Assembly (NCBI RefSeq): GCF_907165045.1
Contig: NZ_CAJRAU010000001.1
Location: forward strand, 496,001-560,000
From: Dyadobacter linearis
GTDB taxonomy: Bacteria; Bacteroidota; Bacteroidia; Cytophagales; Spirosomataceae
Reading direction: 5' to 3'
DNA: 64,000 nt
Of the stretch, positions 26,526 through 35,078 are shown piece after piece. A program made the position numbers and the translations under genes. Numbering within the stretch: the first letter of the stretch is position 1; the number at the start of each line of letters is the position of its first letter. Under the pieces are notes generated by a model, which was not told the origin of the DNA, did no database searches, and worked only from the letters and a program-made list of their open reading frames with translations.

Positions 26526-26984
26526 ATGGGCTTATTCTCGTTTCTCAAAGGATCAGGCGAAAAAGTTTTCAAAAAAGAAGAAGTAGCTGCACCGACCCCT
26601 GAGGCCGAACCGCTACGCGCCAGCGCATTACTCGCTCACGTGAAAGCACTGGGACTTTTTTACAACAATCTCACTGTGAAGACCTCAGGTGACACGGTTA
26701 CTCTTGACGGAGAAGTAGCAAATCAGGAGGATTCAGAGAAGATCGCACTTGCTGTGGGCAATGTAGAAGGAGTTCAGGTTGTAGATAACCGTCTGAAAGT
26801 GGCGACTCCCGCACCGGAGGCTACTTATCACACTGTGGAAAAAGGTGACACGCTTTCCAAGATCGCGCAAACCGTTTACGGCGATATGATGAAATACCCG
26901 GTTATTTTCGAAGCAAATAAACCAATGTTGACGCACCCAGACAAGATTTATCCGGGACAGGTATTGCGGATTCCAGCGGTTTGA
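26526..26984 (+). CDS. BON and LysM domain protein, Kbp/YgaU type
   Basis: Starting at ATG 26526 (MGLFSFLKGSGEKVF) the protein has 152 residues, matching the start of the K+-binding protein Kbp (YgaU) of Escherichia coli; a longer in-frame start at 26481 has no counterpart there. Residues about 35-90 are a BON domain (LTVKTSGDTVTLDGEV, EGVQVVDNRL), and 100-150 a LysM domain (YHTVEKGDTLSKIAQTVYGD, KIYPGQVLRIP). Kbp senses cytoplasmic K+. It is a single gene, followed by a 7-bp tandem repeat and a bidirectional terminator. Confidence 0.92.
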   Translation: MGLFSFLKGSGEKVFKKEEVAAPTPEAEPLRASALLAHVKALGLFYNNLTVKTSGDTVTLDGEVANQEDSEKIALAVGNVEGVQVVDNRLKVATPAPEATYHTVEKGDTLSKIAQTVYGDMMKYPVIFEANKPMLTHPDKIYPGQVLRIPAV

Positions 26985-26990
26985 GTAGCC

Positions 26991-27086
26991 GTTAGCTGTT
27001 AGCTGTTAGCTGTTAGCTGTTAGCTGTTAGCTGTTAGCTGTTAGCTGTTAGCTGTTAGCTGTTAGCTGTTAGCTGTTAGCTGTTAG
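26991..27086. repeat. Tandem 7-bp repeat (GTTAGCT)n
   Basis: Thirteen perfect copies of GTTAGCT (26991-27081) and a partial copy (27082-27086) begin 7 bases after the Kbp-like gene. Degenerate copies in the opposite orientation (AGCTAAA, AGCTAAT, AGCTAAC) follow on the far side of the terminator hairpin, at about 27139-27174. Confidence 0.97.
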
Positions 27087-27089
27087 AAT

Positions 27090-27126
27090 AAAAAACCGGA
27101 GGTAGATGATCTACTCCGGTTTTTTA
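27090..27126. terminator. Bidirectional terminator between the Kbp-like gene and rplI
   Basis: ACCGGAGGTAG (27095-27105) pairs with CTACTCCGGT (27111-27120) with one bulged G. A-run before and T-run after make it work in both directions for the two convergent genes. Confidence 0.85.
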
Positions 27127-27174
27127 TTAAAACTAATCGCTAAAAGCTAAAAGCTAATAGCAAAAAAAGCTAAC

Positions 27175-27621
27175 TCAATCTTCCGCTGCAATTACATTCA
27201 GCGCAACTTTGTGTTTTACTTCTTTGTGAAGATCGATCGTTGCAGAATATGTGCCGATCGATTTTACATCGTCAACAGTGATTTTCTTACGATCGATATC
27301 AAATCCTTTTGCTTTCAAAATATCAGCAACCTGGGTATTGGTAACGCGACCGAAAATACGTCCGCTTTCACCTACCACAGTTTTGATATCAATTGTCAGA
27401 TCGCCGATTGCCGATGCGATATCTTCTGCATCTTTTTTCAACTTTTCTGCTTTGTGAGCAGCCTGACGTACGTTCTCAGTCACGATTTTGCGGTTGGACG
27501 TATTAGCCAACAGTGCAAATCCCTGAGGAATAAGATAATTACGACCGAAACCCGCCTTCACGGTTACGATATCGTTCTTATAGCCTACTCCTGCTATATC
27601 GGTTATAAGTATGATTTCCAT
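27175..27621 (-). CDS. rplI: 50S ribosomal protein L9
   Basis: The 148-residue protein begins MEIILITDIAGVGYKNDIVTV, with the L9 signature GFGRNYLIPQGFAL, a central connecting helix and a C-terminal domain (GRIFGRVTNTQVADIL). It binds 23S rRNA near the L1 stalk. It is the last gene of the rpsF-rpsR-rplI operon and ends before the convergent terminator. Confidence 0.98.
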   Translation of the reverse strand: MEIILITDIAGVGYKNDIVTVKAGFGRNYLIPQGFALLANTSNRKIVTENVRQAAHKAEKLKKDAEDIASAIGDLTIDIKTVVGESGRIFGRVTNTQVADILKAKGFDIDRKKITVDDVKSIGTYSATIDLHKEVKHKVALNVIAAED

Positions 27622-27642
27622 TGTTTGTAGCTCTTTACTGTA

Positions 27643-27894
27643 TTATTTCAATTGATCAGCAACAAATGGCAAAAGGGCCAAGTGACGTGCTCTTTTAATT
27701 GCCTGAGATACTTTGCGCTGATATTTCAGGCTTGTTCCTGTAAGGCGGCGTGGTAAAATCTTACCTTGCTCATTTACAAGTTTCAGTAAAAAGTCAGGAT
27801 TCTTGTAATCGATATATTTAATACCAGCTTTCTTGAAGCGGCAATATTTCTTACGGTTAATGTTCTTTTCAACCGGTTCGTTAACTAGTGACAT
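27643..27894 (-). CDS. rpsR: 30S ribosomal protein S18
   Basis: The 83-residue basic protein contains [17 protein letters not shown] and [20 protein letters not shown], the S18 signature. It binds S6 on the 30S platform. It lies 3 bases after rpsF and 21 before rplI in a classical operon. Confidence 0.98.
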   Translation of the reverse strand: MSLVNEPVEKNINRKKYCRFKKAGIKYIDYKNPDFLLKLVNEQGKILPRRLTGTSLKYQRKVSQAIKRARHLALLPFVADQLK

Positions 27895-27897
27895 AGC

Positions 27898-28281
27898 TTA
27901 TGCGTTTTCGGTTTTAGATTCAGTAGACTCTTCTCTTTTTCTACCTACCAATCCTTTGCGTTTCTTCTCGTTGTAAGCGATAGAATGCTTGTCAAGGACG
28001 ATAGTCATAAAGCGTAAAATACGCTCATCACGACGGAATTCAGTTTCCAGAACATCAACCACGTTTCCTTCTTCTGATGCAGTGTATTCTACTACATGAT
28101 AGAAACCGGAGTTTTTCTTTTGGATAGGGTAGGCCAGCTTGCGCAATCCCCAGTTCTCTTCATGTACAATCGACGCTCCGTTAGAGGTAATGATTGTAGT
28201 GAATTTTTCAACGGCGTCCTTTGCCTGGGCCTCAGACAAAATGGGAGTTAGAATGAACACCGTTTCATACTGTTTAGACAT
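27898..28281 (-). CDS. rpsF: 30S ribosomal protein S6
   Basis: The 127-residue protein begins [19 protein letters not shown], with [24 protein letters not shown] typical of S6 (split: [14 protein letters not shown] and [10 protein letters not shown]). The acidic Glu/Ser-rich tail is common in Bacteroidota. It heads the operon with rpsR and rplI; a promoter and a hairpin precede it. Confidence 0.98.
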   Translation of the reverse strand: MSKQYETVFILTPILSEAQAKDAVEKFTTIITSNGASIVHEENWGLRKLAYPIQKKNSGFYHVVEYTASEEGNVVDVLETEFRRDERILRFMTIVLDKHSIAYNEKKRKGLVGRKREESTESKTENA

Positions 28282-28312
28282 ACGGTAATTTGTTAGTATT
28301 TATAAAAGTAAA

Positions 28313-28347
28313 AAACCCTCACCTTGGTTTAAAGCCAAAATGAGGGT
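28313..28347 (-). terminator. Terminator-like hairpin ahead of rpsF
   Basis: On the minus strand ACCCTCA (28347-28341) pairs with TGAGGGT (28319-28313), with inner TTGG/CCAA pairing, followed by TTTTTT. It can end transcription of the coiled-coil gene upstream, or act as an attenuator in the rpsF leader, because the predicted rpsF promoter abuts it. Confidence 0.65.
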
Positions 28348-28348
28348 G

Positions 28349-28380
28349 CAAAAATAAGGTTTACAAACTGAAATTCCAAA
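28349..28380 (-). promoter_or_regulatory. Promoter of the rpsF-rpsR-rplI operon
   Basis: Minus-strand TTTG (28380-28377), a 20-base spacer and TATTTTTG (28356-28349) match the Bacteroidota promoter pattern. The start point would be about 28345, at the left arm of the terminator-like hairpin. Confidence 0.6.
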
Positions 28381-28420
28381 CCCGGAAAACCATTAAGCCG
28401 AAGTTAAACCGAGCAGAACA

Positions 28421-29362
28421 CTATCTTACTGTAAAATCGCCCTCTCCTATCTTGAAACCTTCACTGTAAAGTTCGATCGCGTATTTGCCGTCTTTCAACG
28501 GAATACCGCCCCGGCCGTACAGAATATCAACCGATTGGTTACTGTTATCGAAATTAACAACCTGTGAAGAACTGTAAATCAGCTCCTTACCATTATGTAC
28601 AAACGAACCTGAGCCTGTTGCCATATCAGAAAGAACAGCTCCGTCGGGGTCCAGGATCCGCAGGTAGATCTGCTTTTCATTTTGTTTAGCAACCGGATTT
28701 TCAGCGATTTTGAAATTCACACGCAGCTTATCAATGCGTTTTGCTTTGTATTTTCCACCCTGACGTTCCTTACCTTTCGAGTTTACTGCATTGACTGTCA
28801 ACGCTTCCGCTTTCAAAGCCGATGCCAGATTTACCTTTTCGCTCAATTCGCGGTTTTGTACGGAATAGTTGGTCACAGAATCAGCAAGCAACTGTTTTTC
28901 AGATTCCAGACCCGTTAATTTCTGACTCAGCTCTTCATTCTTTGTAGTTGCAACACCTAATTGCTGCCTCAGCGTAGCGATTTCGCTGTCTTTTTCCGAC
29001 AATATCGATTCGTAAGACTTAATCTTTTTATTGTAGTTAGCCGCCGAATAAGTAGTCGCGTTTTTAAGCTCCCGTTTATCCTTTTCCAGTTGTTCCTTTA
29101 AAGCAACCAGTGAATCTACGCTACCTCCCAACTTTTGTATTTCGGCGATCTTCACATCCAGCTCCGCGGAGATCGAATCGAGTTTCGTTTTGATTGATAA
29201 AACTTCCTCTGTTTTTGCAGTTATAATTTCATCCTTCGCCAGGTTCTCCTGTTTTTCGTGATAGATAAAATAAACAAGTACCAGATTGAGCAGTAACAAT
29301 ACAGCCAATGCTGCCCATAGAAGCGTTTTTCGGTCTTGTTTTTGTTCCTGGTTGTAGTCCAT
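28421..29362 (-). CDS. Membrane-anchored coiled-coil protein
   Basis: The 313-residue protein has a short cytoplasmic N-terminus, one transmembrane helix (LLWAALAVLLLLNLVLVYFI, residues about 14-33), then a long coiled coil to about residue 180 rich in Lys, Glu, Leu and Ser heptads. The C-terminal 110 residues form a beta-rich domain (IYLRILDPDGAVLSDMATGS, VDILYGRGGIPLKDGKYAIE). It may span the periplasm as a structural or envelope-linking protein. No enzymatic motif is visible and the family is known mainly as hypothetical in Bacteroidota. It is a single gene. Confidence 0.8.
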   Translation of the reverse strand: MDYNQEQKQDRKTLLWAALAVLLLLNLVLVYFIYHEKQENLAKDEIITAKTEEVLSIKTKLDSISAELDVKIAEIQKLGGSVDSLVALKEQLEKDKRELKNATTYSAANYNKKIKSYESILSEKDSEIATLRQQLGVATTKNEELSQKLTGLESEKQLLADSVTNYSVQNRELSEKVNLASALKAEALTVNAVNSKGKERQGGKYKAKRIDKLRVNFKIAENPVAKQNEKQIYLRILDPDGAVLSDMATGSGSFVHNGKELIYSSSQVVNFDNSNQSVDILYGRGGIPLKDGKYAIELYSEGFKIGEGDFTVR

Positions 29363-29503
29363 ACAGAAGGTTGAATTTTTAATTAAGTTGGTAAAAGAAA
29401 TATGTTTTTTTCAATTTTGAAATATGTCCACATCGAATTTCTGGTCGCCTGAGTCAGAAGCTGGGCTTTAATCTCTTAATTCTCAAAAATTTAACTCCTG
29501 ATA

Positions 29504-30166
29504 ATGTCATCGATCGCTGAAAATATTGCCCGAATAGAAAAAGGATTAAAACAGGAAACAAGGCTGGTTGCTGTAACAAAAACCAAGCCCGCGGAAGTTC
29601 TTTTGGAAGCATATCAGGCCGGCGCCAGGCGTTTTGGAGAAAACAAGGTGCAGGAAATGGTTGCCAAATCGGAGGAACTTCCCAAGGATATCGAGTGGCA
29701 CATGATCGGGCATTTACAGAGTAATAAAGTGAAATACATGGCGCCATTCGTGTCGCTGATCCATTCTATTGATAGTTTTAAATTATTGAAAGAAGTAAAT
29801 AAAGAAGCTGTAAAAAACGACCGTGTTATTGAATGCCTCCTGCAAATATACATTGCGAGTGAGGAAACTAAGTTTGGCCTTTCGGAAGATGAAGCCAAAG
29901 AGATCGTCACTTCGCCCGAATTGTCTGACTTAACCAATATAAAAATCGTCGGATTAATGGGAATGGCTTCCAATACCGACGATACTGAGGTGGTGAGAGC
30001 TGAATTTAAGGGACTCAAAAACCTCTTCGAATCATTTAAACAATATGAAAATCCCCGGATTGAGATGCGGGAACTTTCGATGGGAATGAGCGGCGATTAT
30101 CTGTTGGCCGCAGAAGAAGGCAGTACGCTTGTCCGGGTCGGGAGCGCCATTTTTGGCTCACGATAA
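29504..30166 (+). CDS. yggS: YggS-family pyridoxal-phosphate homeostasis protein
   Basis: The 220-residue single-domain alanine-racemase-like fold protein binds PLP through the Lys in VAVTKTKPAE. GARRFGENKVQEM, EWHMIGHLQSNKVK and the C-terminal LSMGMSGDYLLAAEEGST with VRVGSAIFG are family signatures. It regulates B6 and amino acid homeostasis and has no known catalytic activity. Its 3-prime end overlaps the convergent GT9 gene by 9 bases. Confidence 0.96.
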   Translation: MSSIAENIARIEKGLKQETRLVAVTKTKPAEVLLEAYQAGARRFGENKVQEMVAKSEELPKDIEWHMIGHLQSNKVKYMAPFVSLIHSIDSFKLLKEVNKEAVKNDRVIECLLQIYIASEETKFGLSEDEAKEIVTSPELSDLTNIKIVGLMGMASNTDDTEVVRAEFKGLKNLFESFKQYENPRIEMRELSMGMSGDYLLAAEEGSTLVRVGSAIFGSR

Positions 30167-31225
30167 CTGACTGATTTCCGATTCCTTGTCAAGTACTTCC
30201 TTCACTTTTTCCTTAACAAATTCGAAGGTCAGGTCACAGCACGGTTGCCCTGCCTGACGAACCAGCACCACATTTTCCTGCCGCCCGTATTGCCCGGAAT
30301 AGGGATTATAATTTAAAAAATTATTCAACGCACCCATCAGGATCATCCCGAAAGTACCGGTTGCGTTAGCTAAATGCGACGGGCCGCTATCCAGTCCGAT
30401 GAAGAATTTCGCCCGCCGGATCACTTCACCCGTTTCGAGGATTGACAATTGCCCGCACAGATTCCGATAAGAATTGGTACTTACATTCAGGCTGCTTTTC
30501 ATCCCAACTTCCACAATCTGATAATCATAAGTAGCTGCCAGCCAATCGATAAGCATTTCCCAACGATCGGAAGGCCAGTCTTTCGGTTTATAATTGGATT
30601 GACAATGCAATACAATAAAACGATCAGGTAAATGGAGAGAGTCGACCTTGGTACGGTGACTTTCCTGCAAATACAACCTAGGCTGATCATCCGCTGGGAA
30701 TGGCGATTTGGGAGGAATTAAATCTCCCGTTTGCGCAAATACTTCAAGCAGATTTCCGTAATCGAAATAATTGAAAATAGTAATATCCCGCCTCACTGCC
30801 ACGGGATTATCTACAAAAACCTGGCATTTGGGACAGTGATTATTGTTGCTGAATTGCAGCTCGATGACTTGATCAAATACATTTCCGTCCATTAAAGTTT
30901 GTCGCTGGGTAACGCAAAACTCTCGGAAAACTTCATTAATCTCCGGATTGTAATCCACCAGTTCGTGAAAAGCGGGCTTGACAAACCAAACGATATATCC
31001 ATCGGGATGCAGCGACCTGATGTAGCGCGCAATAGGTTCGGCAGCAATAATATCACCGAAATGCTCCGTTCTCACGACTGCGATCAGTTTTTGGCTAGGC
31101 TTCAACTTCTGCTTTACAGCGCGGAAATGCGATCTTGCCCGGAAGCCCAGCAGCCGGGCCTCGAAGATGTGGGAATATTTATGATAGCGGTGTGTCCAGA
31201 GTTGAATAAAGCGTTCTAACGTCAT
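30158..31225 (-). CDS. Family 9 glycosyltransferase (heptosyltransferase-like)
   Basis: Start at ATG 31225 (MTLERFIQLWTHRYHKYSHI) gives 355 residues; a longer ORF extends 31 codons upstream without a good start context. It shows the GT9 architecture: AVVRTEHFGDIIAAEPIARY at the N-terminal Rossmann domain and KFFIGLDSGPSHLANATGT in the C-terminal donor-binding domain. It also has a Cys-x2-Cys pair in HCPKCQVF. Family members transfer ADP-heptose or related sugars in LPS or surface-glycan synthesis. It is a single gene with its 5-prime region facing the DUF423 gene. Confidence 0.87.
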   Translation of the reverse strand: MTLERFIQLWTHRYHKYSHIFEARLLGFRARSHFRAVKQKLKPSQKLIAVVRTEHFGDIIAAEPIARYIRSLHPDGYIVWFVKPAFHELVDYNPEINEVFREFCVTQRQTLMDGNVFDQVIELQFSNNNHCPKCQVFVDNPVAVRRDITIFNYFDYGNLLEVFAQTGDLIPPKSPFPADDQPRLYLQESHRTKVDSLHLPDRFIVLHCQSNYKPKDWPSDRWEMLIDWLAATYDYQIVEVGMKSSLNVSTNSYRNLCGQLSILETGEVIRRAKFFIGLDSGPSHLANATGTFGMILMGALNNFLNYNPYSGQYGRQENVVLVRQAGQPCCDLTFEFVKEKVKEVLDKESEISQLS

Positions 31226-31363
31226 TTGAATGTGCTTGTGCGCGACCTGCGGAGGTGGTTTAATTCCGCTTTTCCTGTGCCGCAATATAATAAAATTGGC
31301 ACAAACGGTTGGTTGCACTTTCCCCAGCGGCTAACTTTACCCACTGACTTAAAGATCTACTTT

Positions 31364-31741
31364 ATGAAATTCATGATACAGGCGGGCGGCATATTGGGCG
31401 CTCTGGCGGTTGCCCTCGGCGCATTCGGCGCACACGCACTGAAAGGAATGCTGGAAGCTTCCGGCAGGAGCGAAACTTTTGAAACTGCTGTTAAATATCA
31501 GTTTTACCACGCAATAGCCATGGTTTTGGTCGGCTTGCTCATGCAGCGCGCCGGTGCAGACGCAGTGAAATTGCTCGGTTGGTCGGGAAATGCATTTGCG
31601 ATTGGGGTAATTATTTTCTCCGGCTCACTTTACGCCATTTGCTTTACAGGAATCACCAAGTTCGGCGCCACCGCCCCAATCGGCGGATTGGCCTTGATAG
31701 TTGGTTGGGTATTGCTGATCCTGGCTGCCGGAAAATTGTAA
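31364..31741 (+). CDS. DUF423 family small membrane protein
   Basis: Translation from ATG 31364 (MKFMIQAGGILGALAVALG) gives 125 residues with four hydrophobic helices. GALAVALGAFGAHALKGML is the DUF423 (YgdD-like) signature, followed by KYQFYHAIAMVLVGL and APIGGLALIVGWVLL. An upstream in-frame start at 31226 would add 46 hydrophilic residues not seen in the family. It is an inner-membrane protein without known function. It converges with rodA with a two-base gap. Confidence 0.92.
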   Translation: MKFMIQAGGILGALAVALGAFGAHALKGMLEASGRSETFETAVKYQFYHAIAMVLVGLLMQRAGADAVKLLGWSGNAFAIGVIIFSGSLYAICFTGITKFGATAPIGGLALIVGWVLLILAAGKL

Positions 31742-31743
31742 AG

Positions 31744-33027
31744 TTACCCGCGGGATAACGTAAAAGGCCGCTGCGCGTCGATTTTCAGGAATATAAACAG
31801 CAGGATCGAGAAAGACCAAAGCGACGAACCTCCGTAACTAAAAAACGGAAGCGGGATACCAATTACCGGCATCAGCCCGATTGTCATGCCGACATTGATC
31901 ATAAAGTGAAAGAATATGATCCCCGCGACACAGTACCCGTAAACCCTCGCAAATCGGCTTCGCTGTCGCTCGGCGAGTATTACCAGCCTTGAAATCAGGC
32001 AGACAAATAAAAATACCACCACAGCAGCGCCGATGAAGCCGTGCTCCTCGCCTACTGTACAGAATATAAAGTCGGTACTTTGTTCGGGTACAAAATCGAA
32101 TTTGGTCTGAGTTCCCTGCAAAAATCCTTTTCCAGCGAATCCGCCTGAGCCGATCGCGATCTTGGATTGAATTACGTTCCAGCCGATTCCCCTCGGGTCG
32201 GAATCGGGATCGAGTAACACCATAATTCTGCCTCGCTGGTGTTTTTGAAGCACATTATTCATGAAAAAATCCACCCCGAAAACGATCCCGATCATTACCA
32301 GGGACACTAATATCGTAGCCCACAAACCGCCGCGCCGCCGCGTCATAACCGGCATAATCCAGATCGCCAGACCGGCGATAATGATGATCGCGCCGGCGAT
32401 ATACCATTTCACAAAAAGCAAGGTAATGATCAGCAATGCCGCCATTACCATTCCGATCGCAGGAATAAAGCCGGGCATTCCTTCGCGGTAAAGTACCACA
32501 GCAAAAGATGCAAATACGAGCATTGAGCCCGTTTCATTCGATAGTAGGATCAAAAATGCGGGTAGCGCAATGATTCCCATGATCGGGTAATAGTCTTTCA
32601 GCTTGCGCGTCAGACTGATCGCCGGGTCGCTCAGGTATTTTGCAATAGCCAGACTGATCGCCAGCTTGGAAAACTCGGCAGGCTGCAAGGAAAATGCGCC
32701 AATCTTGATCCAGGAGCGCGATCCGTTGATATTGGAACCCGCAAAGAGCACCAGCACAAGCAATGCGATCACAACCGCGTAAATGATAAAAGAAAACGTC
32801 TCGTAAAATTTGTAATCGATCACGAGAATACAAACTATCAGCAACGCGGCGGTACCAATCCACATCAGCTGCTTTCCAGCGTTGTTACTGACATCAAACA
32901 TGCTGGTTTGCACCTCGGGATTATAAACGGCCGCGTAAATGTTAACCCAACCTATGGCGAGGCAAGCGATGTAGATCAACACAACGATCCAGTCTACATT
33001 CTTCGTAATGGGTTTGTTTTCAGGCAT
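31744..33027 (-). CDS. rodA: Rod-shape peptidoglycan glycosyltransferase RodA
   Basis: The 427-residue SEDS family protein has about ten transmembrane helices. SEDS features seen: SRSWIKIGAFSLQPAEFSKL with the conserved Q-P-x-E/S-x-x-K, EHGFIGAAVVVFLFVCL, and GIPLPFFSYGGSSLWSF at the C-terminus. It polymerises lipid II during cell elongation with PBP2, whose gene mrdA is directly upstream in the same operon (35-base gap). Confidence 0.97.
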   Translation of the reverse strand: MPENKPITKNVDWIVVLIYIACLAIGWVNIYAAVYNPEVQTSMFDVSNNAGKQLMWIGTAALLIVCILVIDYKFYETFSFIIYAVVIALLVLVLFAGSNINGSRSWIKIGAFSLQPAEFSKLAISLAIAKYLSDPAISLTRKLKDYYPIMGIIALPAFLILLSNETGSMLVFASFAVVLYREGMPGFIPAIGMVMAALLIITLLFVKWYIAGAIIIIAGLAIWIMPVMTRRRGGLWATILVSLVMIGIVFGVDFFMNNVLQKHQRGRIMVLLDPDSDPRGIGWNVIQSKIAIGSGGFAGKGFLQGTQTKFDFVPEQSTDFIFCTVGEEHGFIGAAVVVFLFVCLISRLVILAERQRSRFARVYGYCVAGIIFFHFMINVGMTIGLMPVIGIPLPFFSYGGSSLWSFSILLFIFLKIDAQRPFTLSRG

Positions 33028-33062
33028 TGCTATCGCATGGTATTATAAAATCTTGAAAAAAA

Positions 33063-35006
33063 TTAAGGATTGACAGCTACCGGTCTGTTGCTGGCGGAAG
33101 GTTTTACAGGTGTCGCAGGCTTTTTCTTAACTGAATCAGCAGAAACTGGCTTTTTCTTGGTAGAATCCGTTGAAACGGGCTTTTTCACGCCCGGAAGGAT
33201 TACTTTGCTCATAAAATCCGCTTTCAGCATTCGCTCTTCCAGCGCTTTGTTGGTCACCTTTCTTGTTAAATACTTCTCGATCACAAGGTTGGCGATCGGC
33301 GCAGCGGCTGATCCTCCGGCGCCTGCATACTCGACAAATACCGCAATGGCGATCTTGGGATCGTCCGCCGGTGCAAATGCGATAAAGATTGAACTATCAT
33401 CCCCTTTTTTGTTCTGCGAAGTCCCCGTTTTACCCGCGATCGTGATACCCTCCACCCGCGATCTCCGCGCAGTACCGCCTTCCACCGCGCCGATCATTCC
33501 TTCGATCACAGGATCAAAATGACGAGGATCGACGCCGCTGTCGTGCCTTTCCAGAAACTCGGGCTTTACATACTTTTTATCACCGATCCCATGAATTACG
33601 TGAGGTGTGTAATAGTAACCGCGGTTCGCGATAATCGCAGCTACATTGGCCATTTTCAAAGGTGTAATCAGCAACTCGCCTTCACCAATACTGAGCGAAT
33701 AGATATTTGAAAACTTCCACCGGTATTCTCCGTAAAAGCGATCATAATATTTTTTATTGGGCAGATTGCCTTTGTATTCGCTGGGAAGGTCGATCCCCAG
33801 CCGCTGACCGATCCCGAATTTGCTCATTTTGTCGTGCCAGTCGTCGAGACCGACCGCAGATGCGCGAAAAGTATTGGTTATATTGTTTTTATAGATCAGC
33901 CTGCGGAAAACGTTGTAGAAATAAGGGTTACACGAATGCATTACCCCAAGTGCGACGGTACTTGTCGCCGGGTGCACGTGGCAGCCCATCGGACAGTTTG
34001 CGTGCGTAAATCCACTTTCCGGCGTAATCACTCCTGCCTGCAAACCTATCAGCGCCTGGATCAGCTTGAAGGTAGATCCCGGGCGGTAACTCGCCATAAC
34101 CGGCCTGTTGAACAGCGGTTTGTAAGGATTGCGTGCGAGTGCCGCAAAGTTCTTGGAAAAATGCCTGCTTGCAAGAATATTGGGATCGTAAGTCGGTGCG
34201 GAAACCATTGAAATGATCTGACCGGTCTTAGGCTCAATAGCAACAACGCTACCTACCTTGTTGACCATCAGACTGTCCGCATATTGCTGTACTTCGAGAT
34301 CAATGCCCGTATAAAGATTTTCGCCGGCGACCGCCATCGTATCAAGCTCGCCGTTTTTCCAGGGACCTTTGTAAACGCCGGCCACATTCTGCATCACAAA
34401 CTTGGTACCCCGCTTCCCGCGCAGCTCATTTTCATAAATCTTCTCAATTCCGCTTTGGCCGATGTAGTCACTCTGCCGGTAGTAAGGCTCCTCCTGCTTT
34501 TCCAGCTGTGATCTGGTAATCTCACTAACGTAGCCAAGCGTGTTCGCCAGGGTTGGCGCGGTGTATGTTCTGAGTGAGCTTTTTGCAAATTCAAAACCTG
34601 AATAATCAACCATAACGTCCTGAATAGACGCAAAATCCTCTTTCGATAATTGTCGGAGAAATAGCGAAGGTTTAAACGGGCTATAAGCAGCCGCAGCCGC
34701 CATTAAACTGTCAAAATCCCGCCGCTCGATCCCCAATACCTGGCAAAAACGCAGGGTATCCTCCACTCTGGCTTTGCGGGGAGTTACCAAAAGATCATAA
34801 ACGGGGGTATTATAAACGATGAGCTTTCCCGTACGATCGTAGATCTGGCCGCGGAAGGGGATTTCGATAACACGTTTGATAGAATTACTCGACGACTCGA
34901 TGGAATAGCTCTCGTCAAGAACCTGTAAGTAGAAGAGTCGCAATAAGTATATTAAACCTACTAATGAGAAAAATCCAATAATAACGAAGCGACGATTTTC
35001 AAGCAT
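33063..35006 (-). CDS. mrdA: Penicillin-binding protein 2 (elongation transpeptidase)
   Basis: The 647-residue class B PBP has an N-terminal membrane anchor (FVIIGFFSLVGLIYLLRLFY), a dimerisation domain with FRGQIYDRTGKLIVYNTP, and a transpeptidase domain. Catalytic motifs: S-x-x-K in YRPGSTFKLIQ, S-x-N in MHSCNPYFYN and K-T-G in IAGKTGTSQN. The C-terminal tail has a repeated KKPVSTDSTKKKPVSADS-type Lys/Ser/Pro-rich segment, unusual but low complexity. It works with RodA encoded next in the operon, cross-linking lateral-wall peptidoglycan. Confidence 0.97.
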   Translation of the reverse strand: MLENRRFVIIGFFSLVGLIYLLRLFYLQVLDESYSIESSSNSIKRVIEIPFRGQIYDRTGKLIVYNTPVYDLLVTPRKARVEDTLRFCQVLGIERRDFDSLMAAAAAYSPFKPSLFLRQLSKEDFASIQDVMVDYSGFEFAKSSLRTYTAPTLANTLGYVSEITRSQLEKQEEPYYRQSDYIGQSGIEKIYENELRGKRGTKFVMQNVAGVYKGPWKNGELDTMAVAGENLYTGIDLEVQQYADSLMVNKVGSVVAIEPKTGQIISMVSAPTYDPNILASRHFSKNFAALARNPYKPLFNRPVMASYRPGSTFKLIQALIGLQAGVITPESGFTHANCPMGCHVHPATSTVALGVMHSCNPYFYNVFRRLIYKNNITNTFRASAVGLDDWHDKMSKFGIGQRLGIDLPSEYKGNLPNKKYYDRFYGEYRWKFSNIYSLSIGEGELLITPLKMANVAAIIANRGYYYTPHVIHGIGDKKYVKPEFLERHDSGVDPRHFDPVIEGMIGAVEGGTARRSRVEGITIAGKTGTSQNKKGDDSSIFIAFAPADDPKIAIAVFVEYAGAGGSAAAPIANLVIEKYLTRKVTNKALEERMLKADFMSKVILPGVKKPVSTDSTKKKPVSADSVKKKPATPVKPSASNRPVAVNP

Positions 35007-35078
35007 TCTGCACTATAAAATTCCGGTTTTCTATTTTTATACGAAGTTCGTCATATCATTACACATATCAAAGCCTGT

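Noticed and set aside
26991..27086. Possible CRISPR array
   Set aside because: The units are only 7 bp, in tandem without spacers, and no cas gene is present.
28313..28347. S6:S18 binding leader
   Set aside because: The hairpin lacks a recognisable S18 binding bulge; called a terminator-like hairpin only.
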